From NCBI RefSeq assembly GCF_047663525.1, contig NC_092594.1:38754001-38818000 (forward strand): 64,000 bases of DNA, written 5' to 3'. Shown here piece by piece: positions 13,771 through 26,432 of this stretch (positions are counted from its first letter, which is position 1; each line of letters begins with the position of its first letter). The DNA is from Anas platyrhynchos. Taxonomy: Eukaryota; Chordata; Aves; Anseriformes; Anatidae. The notes beneath the pieces were generated by a model. That model ran no database searches. It was not told the DNA's origin and saw only the letters and a list, made by a program, of their open reading frames with translations. The position numbers and the translations under genes were made by a program.

Positions 13771-15149
13771 AGCAGTGCCCCTGCCCTACAGTCCCCTCTT
13801 GTTCCTCTTGCCTTCTGAAGTCTGTTTAAACCAGAGAACCCAGCGATCTGCAGGGGTCTCCTGAGCACCTGAGGTTTCACCCCCGATGGGGTGTGCTGGA
13901 GGCCGCCACCTCCTCGCCACGTTCCCACTGGGGGCGGCGATGCAGGCTCTGCGCTGATCCTTATCCCACTTCCTCCTCCTCCTGCTGTGCGCAGCCCTCG
14001 CTCGCAGTCCCTCTGTGTGCAGGGCCTGGGGCTCCCTGCAGGCATTTCCTCGGCTGGAGGCCGCGCTGGGTGGCCGGGGACATGGGCCCATGGCCACGGC
14101 CTGCTGGGTGCAGGAGGACGCAGGCAGCGCTGCCGGCACCACCACCGCCTGCAGTGACATGGCTGCATGAGAAAATGTTGCTGTGACTAGCTGCTGGTGG
14201 AGAGGTTTTTCTCCAGCCCTTGGCTGAGCCCTGCCCAGCAGCAGCACGGTGTTTGAACCACAAACACGTCCTGGAGAACCTGCCCTGCGTGCTGCAGAGC
14301 CCCTCTCATCGGGAGAACCTGCGAAGGGTGGCCAAGAAACCCGATCACTGAAGCAAATTATGGGGAAAGCACAAGCTTTGCTTGGTCAAGGCAAGCGGCC
14401 GTGCTCTGGGGTGCCAAGTCTGAGTGGAGACGTGGTACCACCATGGAAATTAGCGTAAATCTATGGAGCAGCAAGGGAACGGGCAGGATGTTAGAAATTA
14501 GGGAAAATTGCACATAATTATTTGCTGTTTCTCTTCTGAAGGTCGTTTCATACACGGTGACGTTGCACTGACTCACCAGAGGAGGGAATGGGGCTGGGGC
14601 TTTGCTTGTCCGAGCCATGTAGCCAGTGTTTCACCACAGCTCTTCTGCGCTCCTCTTCTGCATAAAACTGCTTTAGAGGCACTAGAGGTCTGTGCTGAAG
14701 TTACAGAATGTGATAAAAGGATAAAAATAAATCATGTAAATAATGTATTTATTTCTCTCTTACTAAGGCAAGTTCCACCTAATTCTGATTCAGTTCTGGG
14801 GCAGGAACTTTCAAGGGAAAAATACATCAGCATCGAAGTTGCCACATTCCGGGGCCCCGTGCTTCATCGCCCTGTGTGAGCGGGTGAACCCTGCTCTCCC
14901 TGGAAGTCACATTTTGGCTGTGCCAAATCCTTCACCAGCAGACAAGGTGGGTTTGGGGCTTCCGCTGTAAACTGGATCCCTGAGCTGATCCAGCTTGAAA
15001 ACAATTCTTTTAAATCAAAAAGCAGCGGTGCAGCCCTGCAAACCCCCGCGAGGCCGTGACGCGGCAGCAGGGCCACCAGCAGCGCTGCTTCAAGTGGCTG
15101 CGGCTGCTGAGCGCACGCGGCCCGGCGGCAGGAACCAAGGCACGGGAGG
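13771..15149. other. Intergenic, GC-rich then mixed
   Basis: Overlapping frames on both strands at 13790-14260 follow from high GC content. No domain or repeat family is recognised. Confidence 0.55.
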
Positions 15150-17985
15150 CCGGTCATTCTGCTGGGCTTTTATTCTGACAGACACAACACACACTGATTT
15201 GGTACACAAACAGGCTAGTTTATAAGGCAAACGATGATTTCAAAGTAGGCTTCCCATTCACTACTGCTTCCATAAAATCTTTGACAGGAATACAACATAT
15301 TAAAACCAGTATTAGAAATGCTTTTGTACTGGAATTTAAATACATCACATAGGAGGCATCTTTAAAGAAAGGCAACAAAAATACACTTTCCCACTGGAAA
15401 AAGTAAGTGGGAAATAAGAACTTTAATTTATGCTAAAGCTTTCTGATTCATTTTTGAAAGTGCGTTCCTCCAGCCATGTCACGTTACGGCAGGCATGGCT
15501 GGCAAATAGTGCTCAGACTCCTCTTCTGTAAACAAATTAAAAGCAGACATTCCTTCCCATTTTCTGATATGTGAAGTATATTCTCCTTCATATCACTGTG
15601 CACAAAGATGGAAAGAATGGACTTTTTCCAAATTCAGAAGTGTCCTACTTCACTAAGGAAAGGCACGGAGCAACAGAATTATTTTAAGTGAATGGTGAAA
15701 CCATCCCTGACCTATTTAAGAATAACAAGCCCATGGCTATTTAATCGTTACCACATATTTGATTCTTTATGTAAAAGAAAAAACATCATTTTCCTGTTGC
15801 GGCTGTAAAGGAGCTGATAACCGAGTCACTCTTCTCACAGCGCGTCTCCCTCCTGACCACTCGCTGTCCCTCGGCAAGCCGTATGCTCCGGCCGTGCTGC
15901 TATTCAGAAATGGTTCAGTCTAATTACTAAGGTCATCCCGACATACTTTACAAGGGACTGGGCTTGTTTATTAGTTTTAAACAGCTAGTGTACACAAACT
16001 GAACAACATGAATCCTTCGGACAGAAGAGGCTTTGTATATCACAAAATAATGTTAAAAAAGTTTGAATCCTGCAAGACACTTTTCCCAAGAGAACCAGTG
16101 CAGTTTTTATTTCCCCACACACCCCACTGTGCTGACAAGGACATGGGGCTGGGGCTGGCCGAGCTCCCCGCGACCTCTGCCCGGCGCAGTGAGGCTGGAG
16201 GAAGAGGTTTGCCTCCCGGAGCAGCTGGGGAGTGCTGCAGAACACAGGCGGCACCCTGCCAAGTGTCAAAGTGCCTCGCCGTGGTGGTAGGCTGGCCCTT
16301 GAGTGAAAGTAAGACTTCAGCTTTTAGGTGGCACTCAAACGCACCCCCCTGCCTCCAAATCACGTTTATGCAGAGAGGCTTCTGCTGTCAGATTAATTAC
16401 TTCTGACTGGCACGAAGATACACAACTGGACTACGCAGCAGCGGAACAAGGAAAGTGAGTAGTTGGTTTCTCTGTTGAGTAGTTACTTTTACAAACAAAG
16501 GAAGGGAAGCAAAAATCAATTAAAATTCAATTTCCCATGAGAACTTCCAAGCGGATGCAGGGTTATATTTTCCTTCAAGGCTCCTGAATTGGTTATTATT
16601 GGCACAAAGTATATGGTGTACCACTACACAATATATTGTATTTTATTGTTTTGCAGGTAATTTCACCTAAGAGGCCATTAAACAGGAGCCATTAGAGGCT
16701 ACCATCTAGAAAAAGGGCAAAGACAATAGGAAAAAAATGCAGTCCTTGTGAAAATAAACTTCAGATGTGACACAAATGGGTTAGAACTCGGTTTTCTAAT
16801 AAAACCTGAAAGTTACCTGGAGGAAAGATTTGACTGATGCACATAATTCTACCCATCTCTTCCAGTCTCCATTATCTGAAAAAATCCCAAAGCTGCCGCA
16901 TCTCTCAAATTTGTCTTTTTGGAGGAAAGAAGAAAGAGATCAGTTGTTCCCAGGTAATACTTCTGCTACTGTGTAGAGCATTTTAATAATTAAGAAGTTT
17001 TGAGTGGTATCCTCATTACTTAAGAATCGTTTGATGTTCATTTGATTCCCAGACATGTGCGTTTCCAAATAAAACCACCCATATGAAAGCGGTATTTCTG
17101 GCTTTGTAAACCTTTGCCATTTATCTACAGGAAGAAGAACACTTACTGTCACTTACAGTCTGTTTATCACTCTCTCCATCTGCGCAAAGTAGTTTTATAG
17201 TGTGCTTTGGTAACGGCAAGTCTTGTTATGCCTGCGTGTTTCACAGGTTGCTATTAAAAAAAAAAAAAACACAACACAAACCACAGATCTCTCACTTTAC
17301 GCTGTGTCCCAGTGCTACATCCTACTCAGCAGATAAGCTAACTTTAGCATCCACGCAGAATGAGTACTTGTCAGGACAATATGTGTCATGAGACACAGGC
17401 TACATTCAGTTCTCAAAAGAGATTGATGATCTACCATCACTGGTACAATACAACCTTTTCAGCTTTAAGCCATGGAAATCTAAATAAAATCTGAGTTTTA
17501 TCTTCCTTTAATTCTTCTATGTTTTGCCCCTTTCTCTCTTTGTCCGTCCAGAAAAAAAGGAGGAAGAAAGACTCTCTGAAACAGATAATCTTGGTATTAA
17601 AATTATATATAGGAGAGGGTCTCCTCAGTAATTAAACTGTTGAATCTGTTCCAAATGTCCCCTGTAGGAAAATCATTTTTTTCTACCTTAATGTAAGAAA
17701 AAATCCCTCCAGGCTCTATTTTAGACACACAAAAAGTCATGTTCTGCATCTCAGTTAGGAATTGCAATAACAACAGAATTTAGCAACAAACCCAATTGCT
17801 TTGTCTATATTTGAGAATTTTTGGCACGTTGGATAAATAATAATTTGGCACTGTAAGGCCACTCAGTAATGCCGTTTTCAGCTATTTATGCAGATGCGAG
17901 CGCGTTACAAACACCCTGATTCACAGTAAGATTTAAAACCACTTGTTGGTGAAAGCAGTTTCCATGCAAGTGGATCAACGTTCCT
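15150..17985 (-). other. PTGER3: Probable PTGER3 3' UTR
   Basis: AT-rich sequence follows the PTGER3 stop codon for about 2.8 kb without a reading frame of note. Base composition becomes GC-rich again just beyond (below 15150). AATAAA hexamers on the minus strand occur at about 16632, 16104, 15966 and 15169. The last one coincides with the composition change and is my preferred end. The extent is inferred, not proven. Confidence 0.45.
15169..15174 (-). terminator. PTGER3: Candidate poly(A) signal for PTGER3
   Basis: TTTATT on the plus strand is AATAAA on the minus strand. It lies at the point where AT-rich UTR-like sequence gives way to GC-rich intergenic sequence. Upstream alternatives exist, so use of this site is a guess. 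Confidence 0.35.
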
Positions 17986-18273
17986 TCACGCCGCTGTCCG
18001 TCGGATTTCATCTGACAACATGATTGATCTCTCTTTCCACTCGTTGTTAGAGCACTTGGAGACAGCGTTGGCTGCTTGACAGAACTTCTGCAGGAGGATC
18101 TTTCTTAGTAGCAGATAAACCCACGGATCCAGTATCTGGTTTAGTGAGGCCAAGCGCACAGCTGTCAAGAAGAAATTGCACTCCTTGTGCAGTTCTGAGC
18201 TTTGGGCTTCTGGAGAGAATACCTTACAGTATTCAAACGATGTGTGGCTGAAGATCATCTTCAGCATCGTTAT
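17986..18273 (-). CDS. PTGER3: PTGER3 coding exon 2 (end of TM6, TM7 and C-terminal tail)
   Basis: The acceptor (TTTCTTTAG) is followed by ATAACGATGCTGAAG, so the protein continues [10 protein letters not shown]. The exon codes residues 280-374: the end of TM6, loop 3, TM7 ([19 protein letters not shown]) and a 29-residue tail beginning after KFCQ (Q345) that ends in TGA at 17988-17986. The tail ([11 protein letters not shown]... to ...[10 protein letters not shown]) resembles mammalian EP3-II (NAVS, CSN, LS-EI). At the expected junction after KFCQ the sequence reads CAA|GCAGCC, with no GT donor. Human loop 3 begins NQTS, a glycosylation site; here it is SHTS. Confidence 0.95.
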   Translation of the reverse strand: MTMLKMIFSHTSFEYCKVFSPEAQSSELHKECNFFLTAVRLASLNQILDPWVYLLLRKILLQKFCQAANAVSKCSNNEWKERSIMLSDEIRRTAA

Positions 18274-21200
18274 CTAAAGAAAGTCAGGAGGAAAAAAACA
18301 ATACAAGTTAAGAGACCAGATCTGTATCGGTACGTGCAAATACCCCTGAAGATAAAATCCTGCCAAGGGATTTTTTCCTTCCTCTTCGATTTCAGACCAT
18401 GGCCGTAACAAGCAAGCAAGCTCTGAGAACAGCTCAGTCTGCGTGCGCACGTACAATGAGCATGACAAACTTGTTGCCTCCCAGCCACCCACCCGGCTGA
18501 TCTGCAGATCCCATGCTAACGCGAGGAAGCACACGCTGCTCCCCTGCCTGACACCTAGCAGAAAGCCGTGTGCTAGATCCTGGCGGCTAGAAAGGGAAAC
18601 CACTGACCTGGCAAAATTGATTCAGAGGGACTCATTTTATCATTTCCGTGTTATCAGAATTGCAAACAACAGCTGAATAACTCCTAATGAGTAGTTCAAA
18701 ATTATGTTATGAATAGCAGATGTCAGGATAAAGATTTTCATATACTAAAATGTCTACATTTCTTGTAAAACCAGCATGTTTTGTTCTATGATGTAAATTT
18801 TAGACTTTAAAGTAAGTTATTCTGCTTATGAAGTGACCCAAAATAAAAGGGTTAATGAAAGCACTTTGGACTTGAGGACAAGAAAGTATTTTATATCAAC
18901 TGAAAAAAAGATTTTGTTTTGAAAGCCGCAGACGGCATTCTGTGTTAACCTGACCTCTAACCCCCGCCTGCTGCCCTCAGTCCGCTCCCTCGGCGCACCC
19001 AGCGATGCATTCAGGAATCCATTTCCCACGACATCCAGACGGGCACGACTGTGATGGTACCGGCACAGCGAAATGTTTCACACGAGCACAAGTTTCCATG
19101 GCTGGCATCTTCCCCGGCTCGGGCTCGGAGCAGCCAGCTCCGGTGGCAGCCGAACGCTGTGTGCGGGTCGGTGCCGATGGGGCTGAGGGCGAGCAGGAGC
19201 AGCAGCGCTCTCACTGCAGCAGCCCCGTGGGTGCTCCAGTAGTGGCTCACTCGTTTAAGATGAGGCAGCTTTGTCTCCAAGCTGGGCTACACGGCTCACA
19301 GTCGGTGAAGGACGTAGTGACTGAAGGCTGCAGGGCAATGATTCAGCCAACCGAAATAACGAGACTTTGGGCTTCCTCATTCTCCAAATTACGATAAAAC
19401 CTTGCTTTACAACTGCCAGCAAAAGGAGCCTCAGAACACAAGGACACCTGCGCTCCTGCAAGGTGAGGGCTGGTTTGCTGCGGGTTGTGCAGGAAACCCA
19501 CAGCTGAAGGGGGGCTCGGCCTGGCAGCGCTGCCCAGCGCTGGGCTCCGGCTGCAGGAGCGCAGGCTTTGAGTCACCGGGCTGCTGCCCAGCCAGGTAAA
19601 AAGGGACAGCAGCTTTCCTTTGTCTTGTTAAAGCTGGTGAGACAGTGCTGGGCGTTGTGATGCTCTCATATACCAACATTCAGCTATGGGAAATATGAAT
19701 CACGTTTTGAGAGATGTCAGATATGTTCATTTCCCATGGTTTAGCTGGTTGGTATCTGCGATCTGAAGTTTTCCCCTTAATTTGTATCAGCTGCAGCAGT
19801 TTTAAAATATATTGCTTCAGAGGCGTTTAGCTTGTTCTCTGCAGATAAGCTACATCACATGTTGTACTGCAAAGTCTTCCCCAGGAGCCTCCAAACACAG
19901 GGACCAGAAGAACTGAGCAGCGTTCGGCGAGCAGCTTGCTGCCAAGCGACGTGCGTGTCGGCTGTGTGACGGGGAAACGCCTCTGCTCCTGCACCTTGCT
20001 GTGCCTCCCGCCTGCTCCACACCAAGGCCAGGAGCATGGGAGGACAGGGCTGGCTTTTGGATACTCCCCAGCAAGTCTGGTGCCCCGGTAGGAGCCGAGC
20101 CGTGGCAGCAGGAAGCCACCTGCCCCTCGGGACGGACGGTGCCAGGGTTTGCTGCGTGCTGTGACTCTTCCTGGACAGGTCCTGGTTTTGCTCGCAGATC
20201 TTTTCTGGTTGTGAACTGAAGGCCTCAAATGCCAGGAAATCCTGCAGGCTGGAGGCAGTAGCCCCACGGTCTCTGTGCCCACAGCAGATGTCATGGAGGC
20301 GGTGCAGCACCACGCTGTGATGTTCAATGGGTCTGCGAGGGGGGTGCCAGGCACCAGACGGGTGCCAGTCCCAAATGTGCAGGGACCTGCCCAAGCGACC
20401 GGGCTCCCAGTCACTTACTGACAGCCCCGTGCAAGCTCCTGACCTTGGCCTCTCAAAGGAGCCAGCACGACCCCTACCCACAGCGATGTGGGTTTTTCAT
20501 CAGCCCAGCACTGCTGTCAGAGAGCAGCACCACTGCTGGGAGCTGGCTGCGGGCAGCATTCGGCCTCTTGGAGGAATCTTCTGGGTGTGGGATCAATCCC
20601 CGTGTGGTGGCCTGGGAAAGGCTCGGAGGAGTCCGGGACACACGGCCACTCCAACAGCAAGGCAGAATTGTTTTTGTTTCTTTAAATAGAAGCAGTTGAG
20701 AATTCCATCTGCTGCATTTCATTTAAATAAAATGAAAAGTAGCCACTGGTGTAGGTTTTCAAAAACACACGATACAGACCCAAAGCACACCAGGCGGCCA
20801 GGCACCAGACCCACACAGCCCCAGCTCCACCACATGCCTGTCCCCGCGGGCCTGCAGCACCTTCAGCAGCGCCCCAAGCCCAAAATCAGCTCTTGTAGCC
20901 CGTCTTTGGGGAACACCGCAGCAGAGCTGCAGACCTCGTTATCTGGTTCTTTTGTTACTGAATCCATGGAGCTACAAAAATATCAGACTAATAAAATGCG
21001 TTTCTCGAGCAGGCAACTGCTGTTTATTTTTGTCTTTCTTACATAATATTCCCTTACTGGAATACTTGTGGGGCCATCGGTGGCTCTACTGGAAATTCTG
21101 TTCGATATCCTTAGAGGCCATTTATCACAGCCTGTACTGGCCTGCTAAATTAATTGGAAGGAAGACTGCAAAAAGATGGGGCACAACGTCAGGTGGAATA

Positions 21201-24200
21201 AAGCCCATTGAACTATGTGATCTTTGCCAATAAAGCGTGGGCTTAAAACGCAGATAGTAATGCGACTGGTAATCACAGTTAATTGATAAGATAACAGTCG
21301 CTGTTACTGAATGCAGTTCTACAATTCAGCTTCCGTTGCTGTGGCTTTTGAACTGATAGCCGATGCCCAGGCATGCTCTGTGAGGGATCTTTACAGCGTT
21401 TTGAATGAAGTTTGTCTGCAGCTCAGGAGAGATTTTCGGGTTGTTTCAGAGGTTCCCAGGCAGCTGCCATCGCCCCGTGACACACTGCCGCGGGGTGAGC
21501 GTGAAATGGGCGGTCTGTTACTTCAGGGATCCAGGCGGCTTGCTATCACATTACCAAGTATTTGAAATGAACTTTCATAGTATTTAGGGAAAAAAAGACA
21601 AAAAGTCTTTCCCAAAGATATTTTTCCAGTTTTACAAACTAGGTCGGAAGGTTTTTTTGATTGGAGATCACCAGGAATTCACGGCAGAGCTCTTTGTGCA
21701 GCACTTGGGCAAGGACAGGCTCAGGCTCCTGCCCTGCCCCGGCTAGGAGGCATTTACCAAAAGCCATGGGGCCGTGGGGCTGCAGTAAAGGATGGATAAT
21801 AAAGCAGTTGCTCTGCTTGCAGGTATGTATTTTTAGGCGAAGCAAGAGCTGTGAGTAGCTGGTCTGGAATGTGGGGTAAGAATCCGATGTGAACTTCCCA
21901 GTCCCAAACTGCAAAATCTTTTCATGAGATAGCTTCCAAAAATCCAAGCATGTTTTCTATGCATCATGAAGACAGGAGGATTTATCTGTTTACACTGCTT
22001 CTCCGCTCCCATTCGTCCTAATCTGTTGCTGAAATAATTCTCTCCCACATAGCAAAGACAGCTATAGAAGGAATACAGGGTTCTGCTGATGAAATACAAA
22101 TAATGGCTGTGGTGAGCGAGCTGTGCAGGAGCCCTGATGGAGAGACAATACCTGTAGTCATGTACCAACTTATTTTAAAGTCGAAATTGGACTCACTTCT
22201 ACTGCCTCTGTGGAAGCTAAGGCAGAATGAAAGACCTCAGCCCGAGCAAGCCAAATGTCACTGCGGCTCCACGCTCCTTGTGGAGCCCTGAAGGAGGATT
22301 GCCACTGCTTGGAACCGATGGGGATTTCTCCTGTACAGCAGGAACACTGCCTGCCGCAGGCAAAGCTGGGACAAGCCCACACATCTGCCAGTCCCGCAGG
22401 ACTGCGGGGGGACCCCAAGCAAATCCCCTCTCTGTTTCTGTGAAACCCGTGCTAGTGAAATCACTGCAATCCTCCTGGAGAACTGACGGAGAAGGCTGAG
22501 GATTTCAGTATGGAAAACCTGCTTGCAGAAGGGCAGGAATGCAGGGAAGCGTGACAGACCCCAGGAAAAGTCCAACAGGCTTCCAACAGGCACGTGCTCT
22601 ACGTTTTACTGCTCGGTTGTGCCCTTACCTAAGACAAATATCATCTGGCAAAATCCAGCCTTTTGGCAGGTGCATGGTGTTCCCTGCAGCACACAAACCG
22701 CAGCGACCAGCAGGCCGGGACACCTGCACCAGGCGGCTATTTTGGCACCAGAGGGGAGCGGAGCACCGCCAGGAACTGCTGGCTCGTGGAAGTCGAGGTG
22801 TCTGCAGCAGTGATACCACTGCCCTCTCTCCCTAAGTAAAGGTGCTTTCCATAGCGGTTTTGTGCATTTAAAAATACTGCCAAATACTACGTTTATAATA
22901 AAAACACCTGTAAAGGAGACTAGCATTGCTTTCTGTCTGATGGGAGGGCTTAGGGGAACGTGTATGTTGAAAGGAAAGGCAGCAAAAGAGCTGAGCAGTT
23001 CAGCTTTAAATAGCCGTGAAAGCACCGGGAGTGAGCAATTTTGTAAAGCCCTGGGAGGGAATAGTTTTGTAACCTGGAGCTGCTAAAAGCATTATTATGA
23101 GAATTACAGCCTGTGCTGCAGCTGTGCTTCTGTGCAAACAACGCACGGCTTTATCCAGGCTACCTCAAACTTGTTTCAGCCTGCTGTTGGCTTATTCCAG
23201 TGGGTACGTTCAGCAGCTGAACACCAAAACACACAGAAGGTTGGTGCAGACTGGAAGCCACTTACAATAAAGCAATACTTCATGTAAGTGGGGCATTTTT
23301 CGGGTTCTCCATGCTGAACTCAAGTAAAGTCTTGACTGCACAATAAGCGATCTCATGCCTACGTTATGAATACAGTTCCTCTCTTCTACCAAAACATCCC
23401 ATAAATCTCGGGGAGGGACGCTTCATTAAGCTGTTCAGTCGCTATCATCGGAACTTTTGCTTTTCTGTTAAATCCTATTTGATATTCTCATTTTCATCAA
23501 CAGATCAGGTCTGTGTGAAGGGGCATTGTTTCTATTAGGCAAACAGTTGTCAGCATCCATTAGTTCTCAGTTATAAACCTCAAACTCTTTTTTAATGTAG
23601 TCTCCCCTGCAAATCCCTAGGTTCCTGTTTAAATGAGGTTTCTTACAACTGCTAAATGATTCAGCTACAGGTAAAATGTTCTGTCATTGGCTTTCACTGA
23701 AAATGCACTTGCCTTGCTCCAAGCTCACTCCTCCAAAAACCTGGCCTCTTGTTCCTGATTTGTCCTTTGCAGTTGTATAGAAAAAATGGAAGTACAAAAC
23801 TTCTGGTGTAGCTGTGATGCTTGATTCTGACACCACGACGCCTGGCAGGCTGACCAGACGGAGTAGCCCTGCAGGACCCCACAGCCCAAGCGATCGCTTC
23901 CTAGCCTTGCTGCTGTGCTGGGAAGTGAGCTGTTTGCAGATTCACCCCGGCCTGGCAGCACCAGCCACAGCAGCAGCATGGGGGCTGCCCAGCAGCATCC
24001 TCCCCGCAGCCCCGCTCTCTCCCGGAGCACCGGGCTGCTCGCCAGGGCCGGCGGCGCCGACCTCCCAGCACTGTCTGCGGCCCCAAGAGCCTCTGAGCCA
24101 CGGAGTGCTTACAGCAGCTCTGCCCTCTGCTTGATCCTCGCGCCGCGGGGGCCTCCTTTCCACTTCCCGCAGGTCCGTTCAGCTGCACTGGCTTGACCTC

Positions 24201-26432
24201 TGGCTTTTAAGTCTGCAAAAATACCACTGGCAGCAAACCACCCAAGGGAATCCCTGCCTCGTCATTGATTTTCCAGAGCATTCATGTTCTGAAGGAAGAG
24301 AAGAGATGTCTCTCATCCCCTTTTCGCTCTATGCTACGAGGCTGGCTAAACCCCCCCGTGTGATAGCTTTGGTGGAAGGTGGCAAAGCACAGGGCAGAAC
24401 CTGCTTCCAGACGGGGAGAATGCAAAAACTAGGACTGAGAGGCAAATGCATTTCCTGCATTTAATAACGGCCTTCTCATGTTCTCATCCTTTTAATTAGG
24501 GAGGACAAACAGGTGGCAGTTAACTTCCAGAGAAAAAGAAATCCCAGCGTTTTCCCTTGGGACTTGGCTGTACCCATCGGTGGGACAGCCCGACACTCCT
24601 GGCGGAGATGTGCCGCCGTCTGGACAGGGCCAGCCAAGTTCTCTGTGCACAGTGGGAGAAAAACCCTCCCGAGGCCACGCAGTACCTGCCATGTAACCGC
24701 AGAATTATTACAGCAAGCTTCAGCCCCTTCCTGCTTAAGGATTCCAAGCACAAACTCTCCGAAAGTCACACTGTCCTCTGGCAGCAGGACACACTGGATA
24801 TCTTGTAGAGGGTACCAGACTCCCAGATGTGCCCTCAGCCCATACAGTAGGAGCAGAGGTGGGTTCAGCCTCTTCTACTCCTAAACCATGAGGAAGGATT
24901 TATCCCAGCTTGACAAAAAGGGGCACAAGTGAGGAAGAATGAAATAATGGAAAGAAATTCAGGGGTCCTTTAAAAAAAGGAAAATAGAAACAATAAAGCC
25001 AGAAGCGCTGCCTTAAATAAGACAGAGTGAGCAACCTGCTGAAAACTAGCAGGCACTTACAAAGTCACACACTGTACCCGTCCTCATAAACCACAGAGAT
25101 AAGTTTTGGTGCAAAGCAGGAGTGAATAAAAACTATGAAATAACTCCTTCCCATCAGCACAGGGCTCCATCGCAAAGGGGCTGGGTGAACTTGCTGGCAG
25201 GTTCACCTCAACAAGGAGCAGGGAGGTTGCAGTCCCCTTGCTCTGGCACCTTCAGATCCTGATTGTGCCACCCTCTGGGTAAACCTCCCCGTCCGGCTGC
25301 AGAGGGCAGGGGTGCAGACCTCAGCGCCCTCCTCCCAGACCCACCGACTCCTCACATCCTGCCCTCTTCCTCTTCACACGGCCTTTCTTGTCCTCACCAC
25401 CCCTCCTTTCTACGGCATTTCTTTGGTTTTATTTTTCCCGATGTGCTGCACTGTGCCCACCTCCTGGACCACTCCCTGCTCCCCCAGGGCTCCGTCCCCA
25501 TCCCAGCTGTTGTCCCCTTCCTTTCCCCTTGTGTGCCCACGAGGAACCTGGGCACAGGGCTGGGTTAGGCGGTGGTGGCAGAGGCGGTGACCTACCAGCA
25601 GCGGTGCCCAGCACGCCGAGAGGACGCACATGATCCCCAGCAGCTGGATCAGCGTTTCGGTGGCGATCCGCCCCCACTGCTTGCTGGAGCGCGGCGCCGT
25701 CGCTTTGGTCCGGCAGCGAGACACCAGGGCCTCGATGGTGGCCAGGTTGCACGCCACCGTCACCAGCAGCGAGAAGAGCCCCAGGAAGGCGAAGGTGGAG
25801 GCGAAGAAGCTCCCGGAGAGCTCACTGTCCCCCGTGCTGATGAAGCACCAGGTGCCGGGCCACTGCAGCGTGTAGCGGCCCAGGCCGGCGATGGGCAGGA
25901 GGGCGAAGGAGAGCACGGCCAGCCAGATGCCGAGCAGCGCCGTCTTGGTCATCCTCGTCTTCATGTGGCTGGCGTACCAGTGCGGCGCGCGGATGGCCAG
26001 CGTCCGCTCCACCGCCATGGCGCTGGCGATGAAGAGCGGGCAGAGGCCGAAGACCGTCATGCTGAAGCCGAAGAAGGCGCAGAGGCGGCCCGAGGGGTCG
26101 ACGGCCGCCCAGGTGCGGTCGGACAGGTAGACGGCGATGACGATGGGGCTGGTGAGCAGCTGCCCCGCCAGGTCGGTGAGCGCCAGGGAGCCGATGCAGA
26201 GCAGGAAGGAGCGCTTGCGCCGGTTCTCCTTGGCGCGGTAGCTGCGGGACACCAGCAGCATGGCCAGGGCGTTGCCCACGATGCCCGTGATCATCATGGT
26301 GAGCGGGAACGCCACCGACACGGCCCCGCAGCCCTCCGCCGCCGCCGCCCGCCCGGTGCCGTTGCCCCGCGGCCGCATGGCGCCGGGCTCGCTGCCGTTG
26401 GGGCCGCCCTGGCACAGCGGCCGGCGGCTCAT
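17986..26432 (-). CDS. PTGER3: PTGER3, prostaglandin E2 receptor EP3, complete spliced coding span (2 exons)
   Basis: EP3 is a plasma-membrane class A GPCR for prostaglandin E2; in mammals it signals mainly through Gi. Joining exon 1 (26432-25596, 279 codons) to exon 2 (18273-17986) in phase 0 gives 374 residues. Visible landmarks: two N-terminal N-X-S/T sites (N12, N24); TM1 with [13 protein letters not shown] (N54); TM2 with LALTDL (D87); C118 for the extracellular disulfide; E142-R143 in place of DRY; the prostanoid-receptor loop 2 signature [11 protein letters not shown]; and TM7 with R319 (the arginine expected to bind the prostanoid carboxylate) and NQILDPWVY. Length is close to mammalian EP3 forms (about 365-420). 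The start is the first in-frame ATG of the exon. The tail resembles that of mammalian EP3-II. Both splice sites are canonical. ZRANB2 lies upstream on the same strand, as in human. Confidence 0.96.
18274..25595 (-). other. PTGER3: PTGER3 intron 1
   Basis: This is a 7.3 kb intron with a GTAGGT donor and a TTTAG acceptor. The stretches at 19000-20650 and 23800-25600 are GC-richer and carry many overlapping frames on both strands (for example about 200 codons at 19827-20481 on the minus strand). None shows a recognisable domain. I saw no repeat family that I can name in this intron. Confidence 0.85.
25596..26432 (-). CDS. PTGER3: PTGER3 coding exon 1 (N-terminus to TM6)
   Basis: This exon codes residues 1-279, from the glycosylatable N-terminus through most of TM6 (ending SACWAPLL). 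It ends on a codon boundary at CTG, followed by the donor GTAGGT. The exon is very GC-rich and lies inside a CpG island. Extracellular loop 2 after [12 protein letters not shown] is about ten residues shorter than the human loop as I remember it. A 322-codon frame on the opposite strand is a shadow of this exon. Confidence 0.96.

Noticed and set aside
19827..20481. Two overlapping minus-strand frames of about 200 codons in PTGER3 intron 1
   Set aside because: They lie in different frames of the same GC-rich DNA and neither shows a domain. They are not linked by splice sites to the receptor exons.
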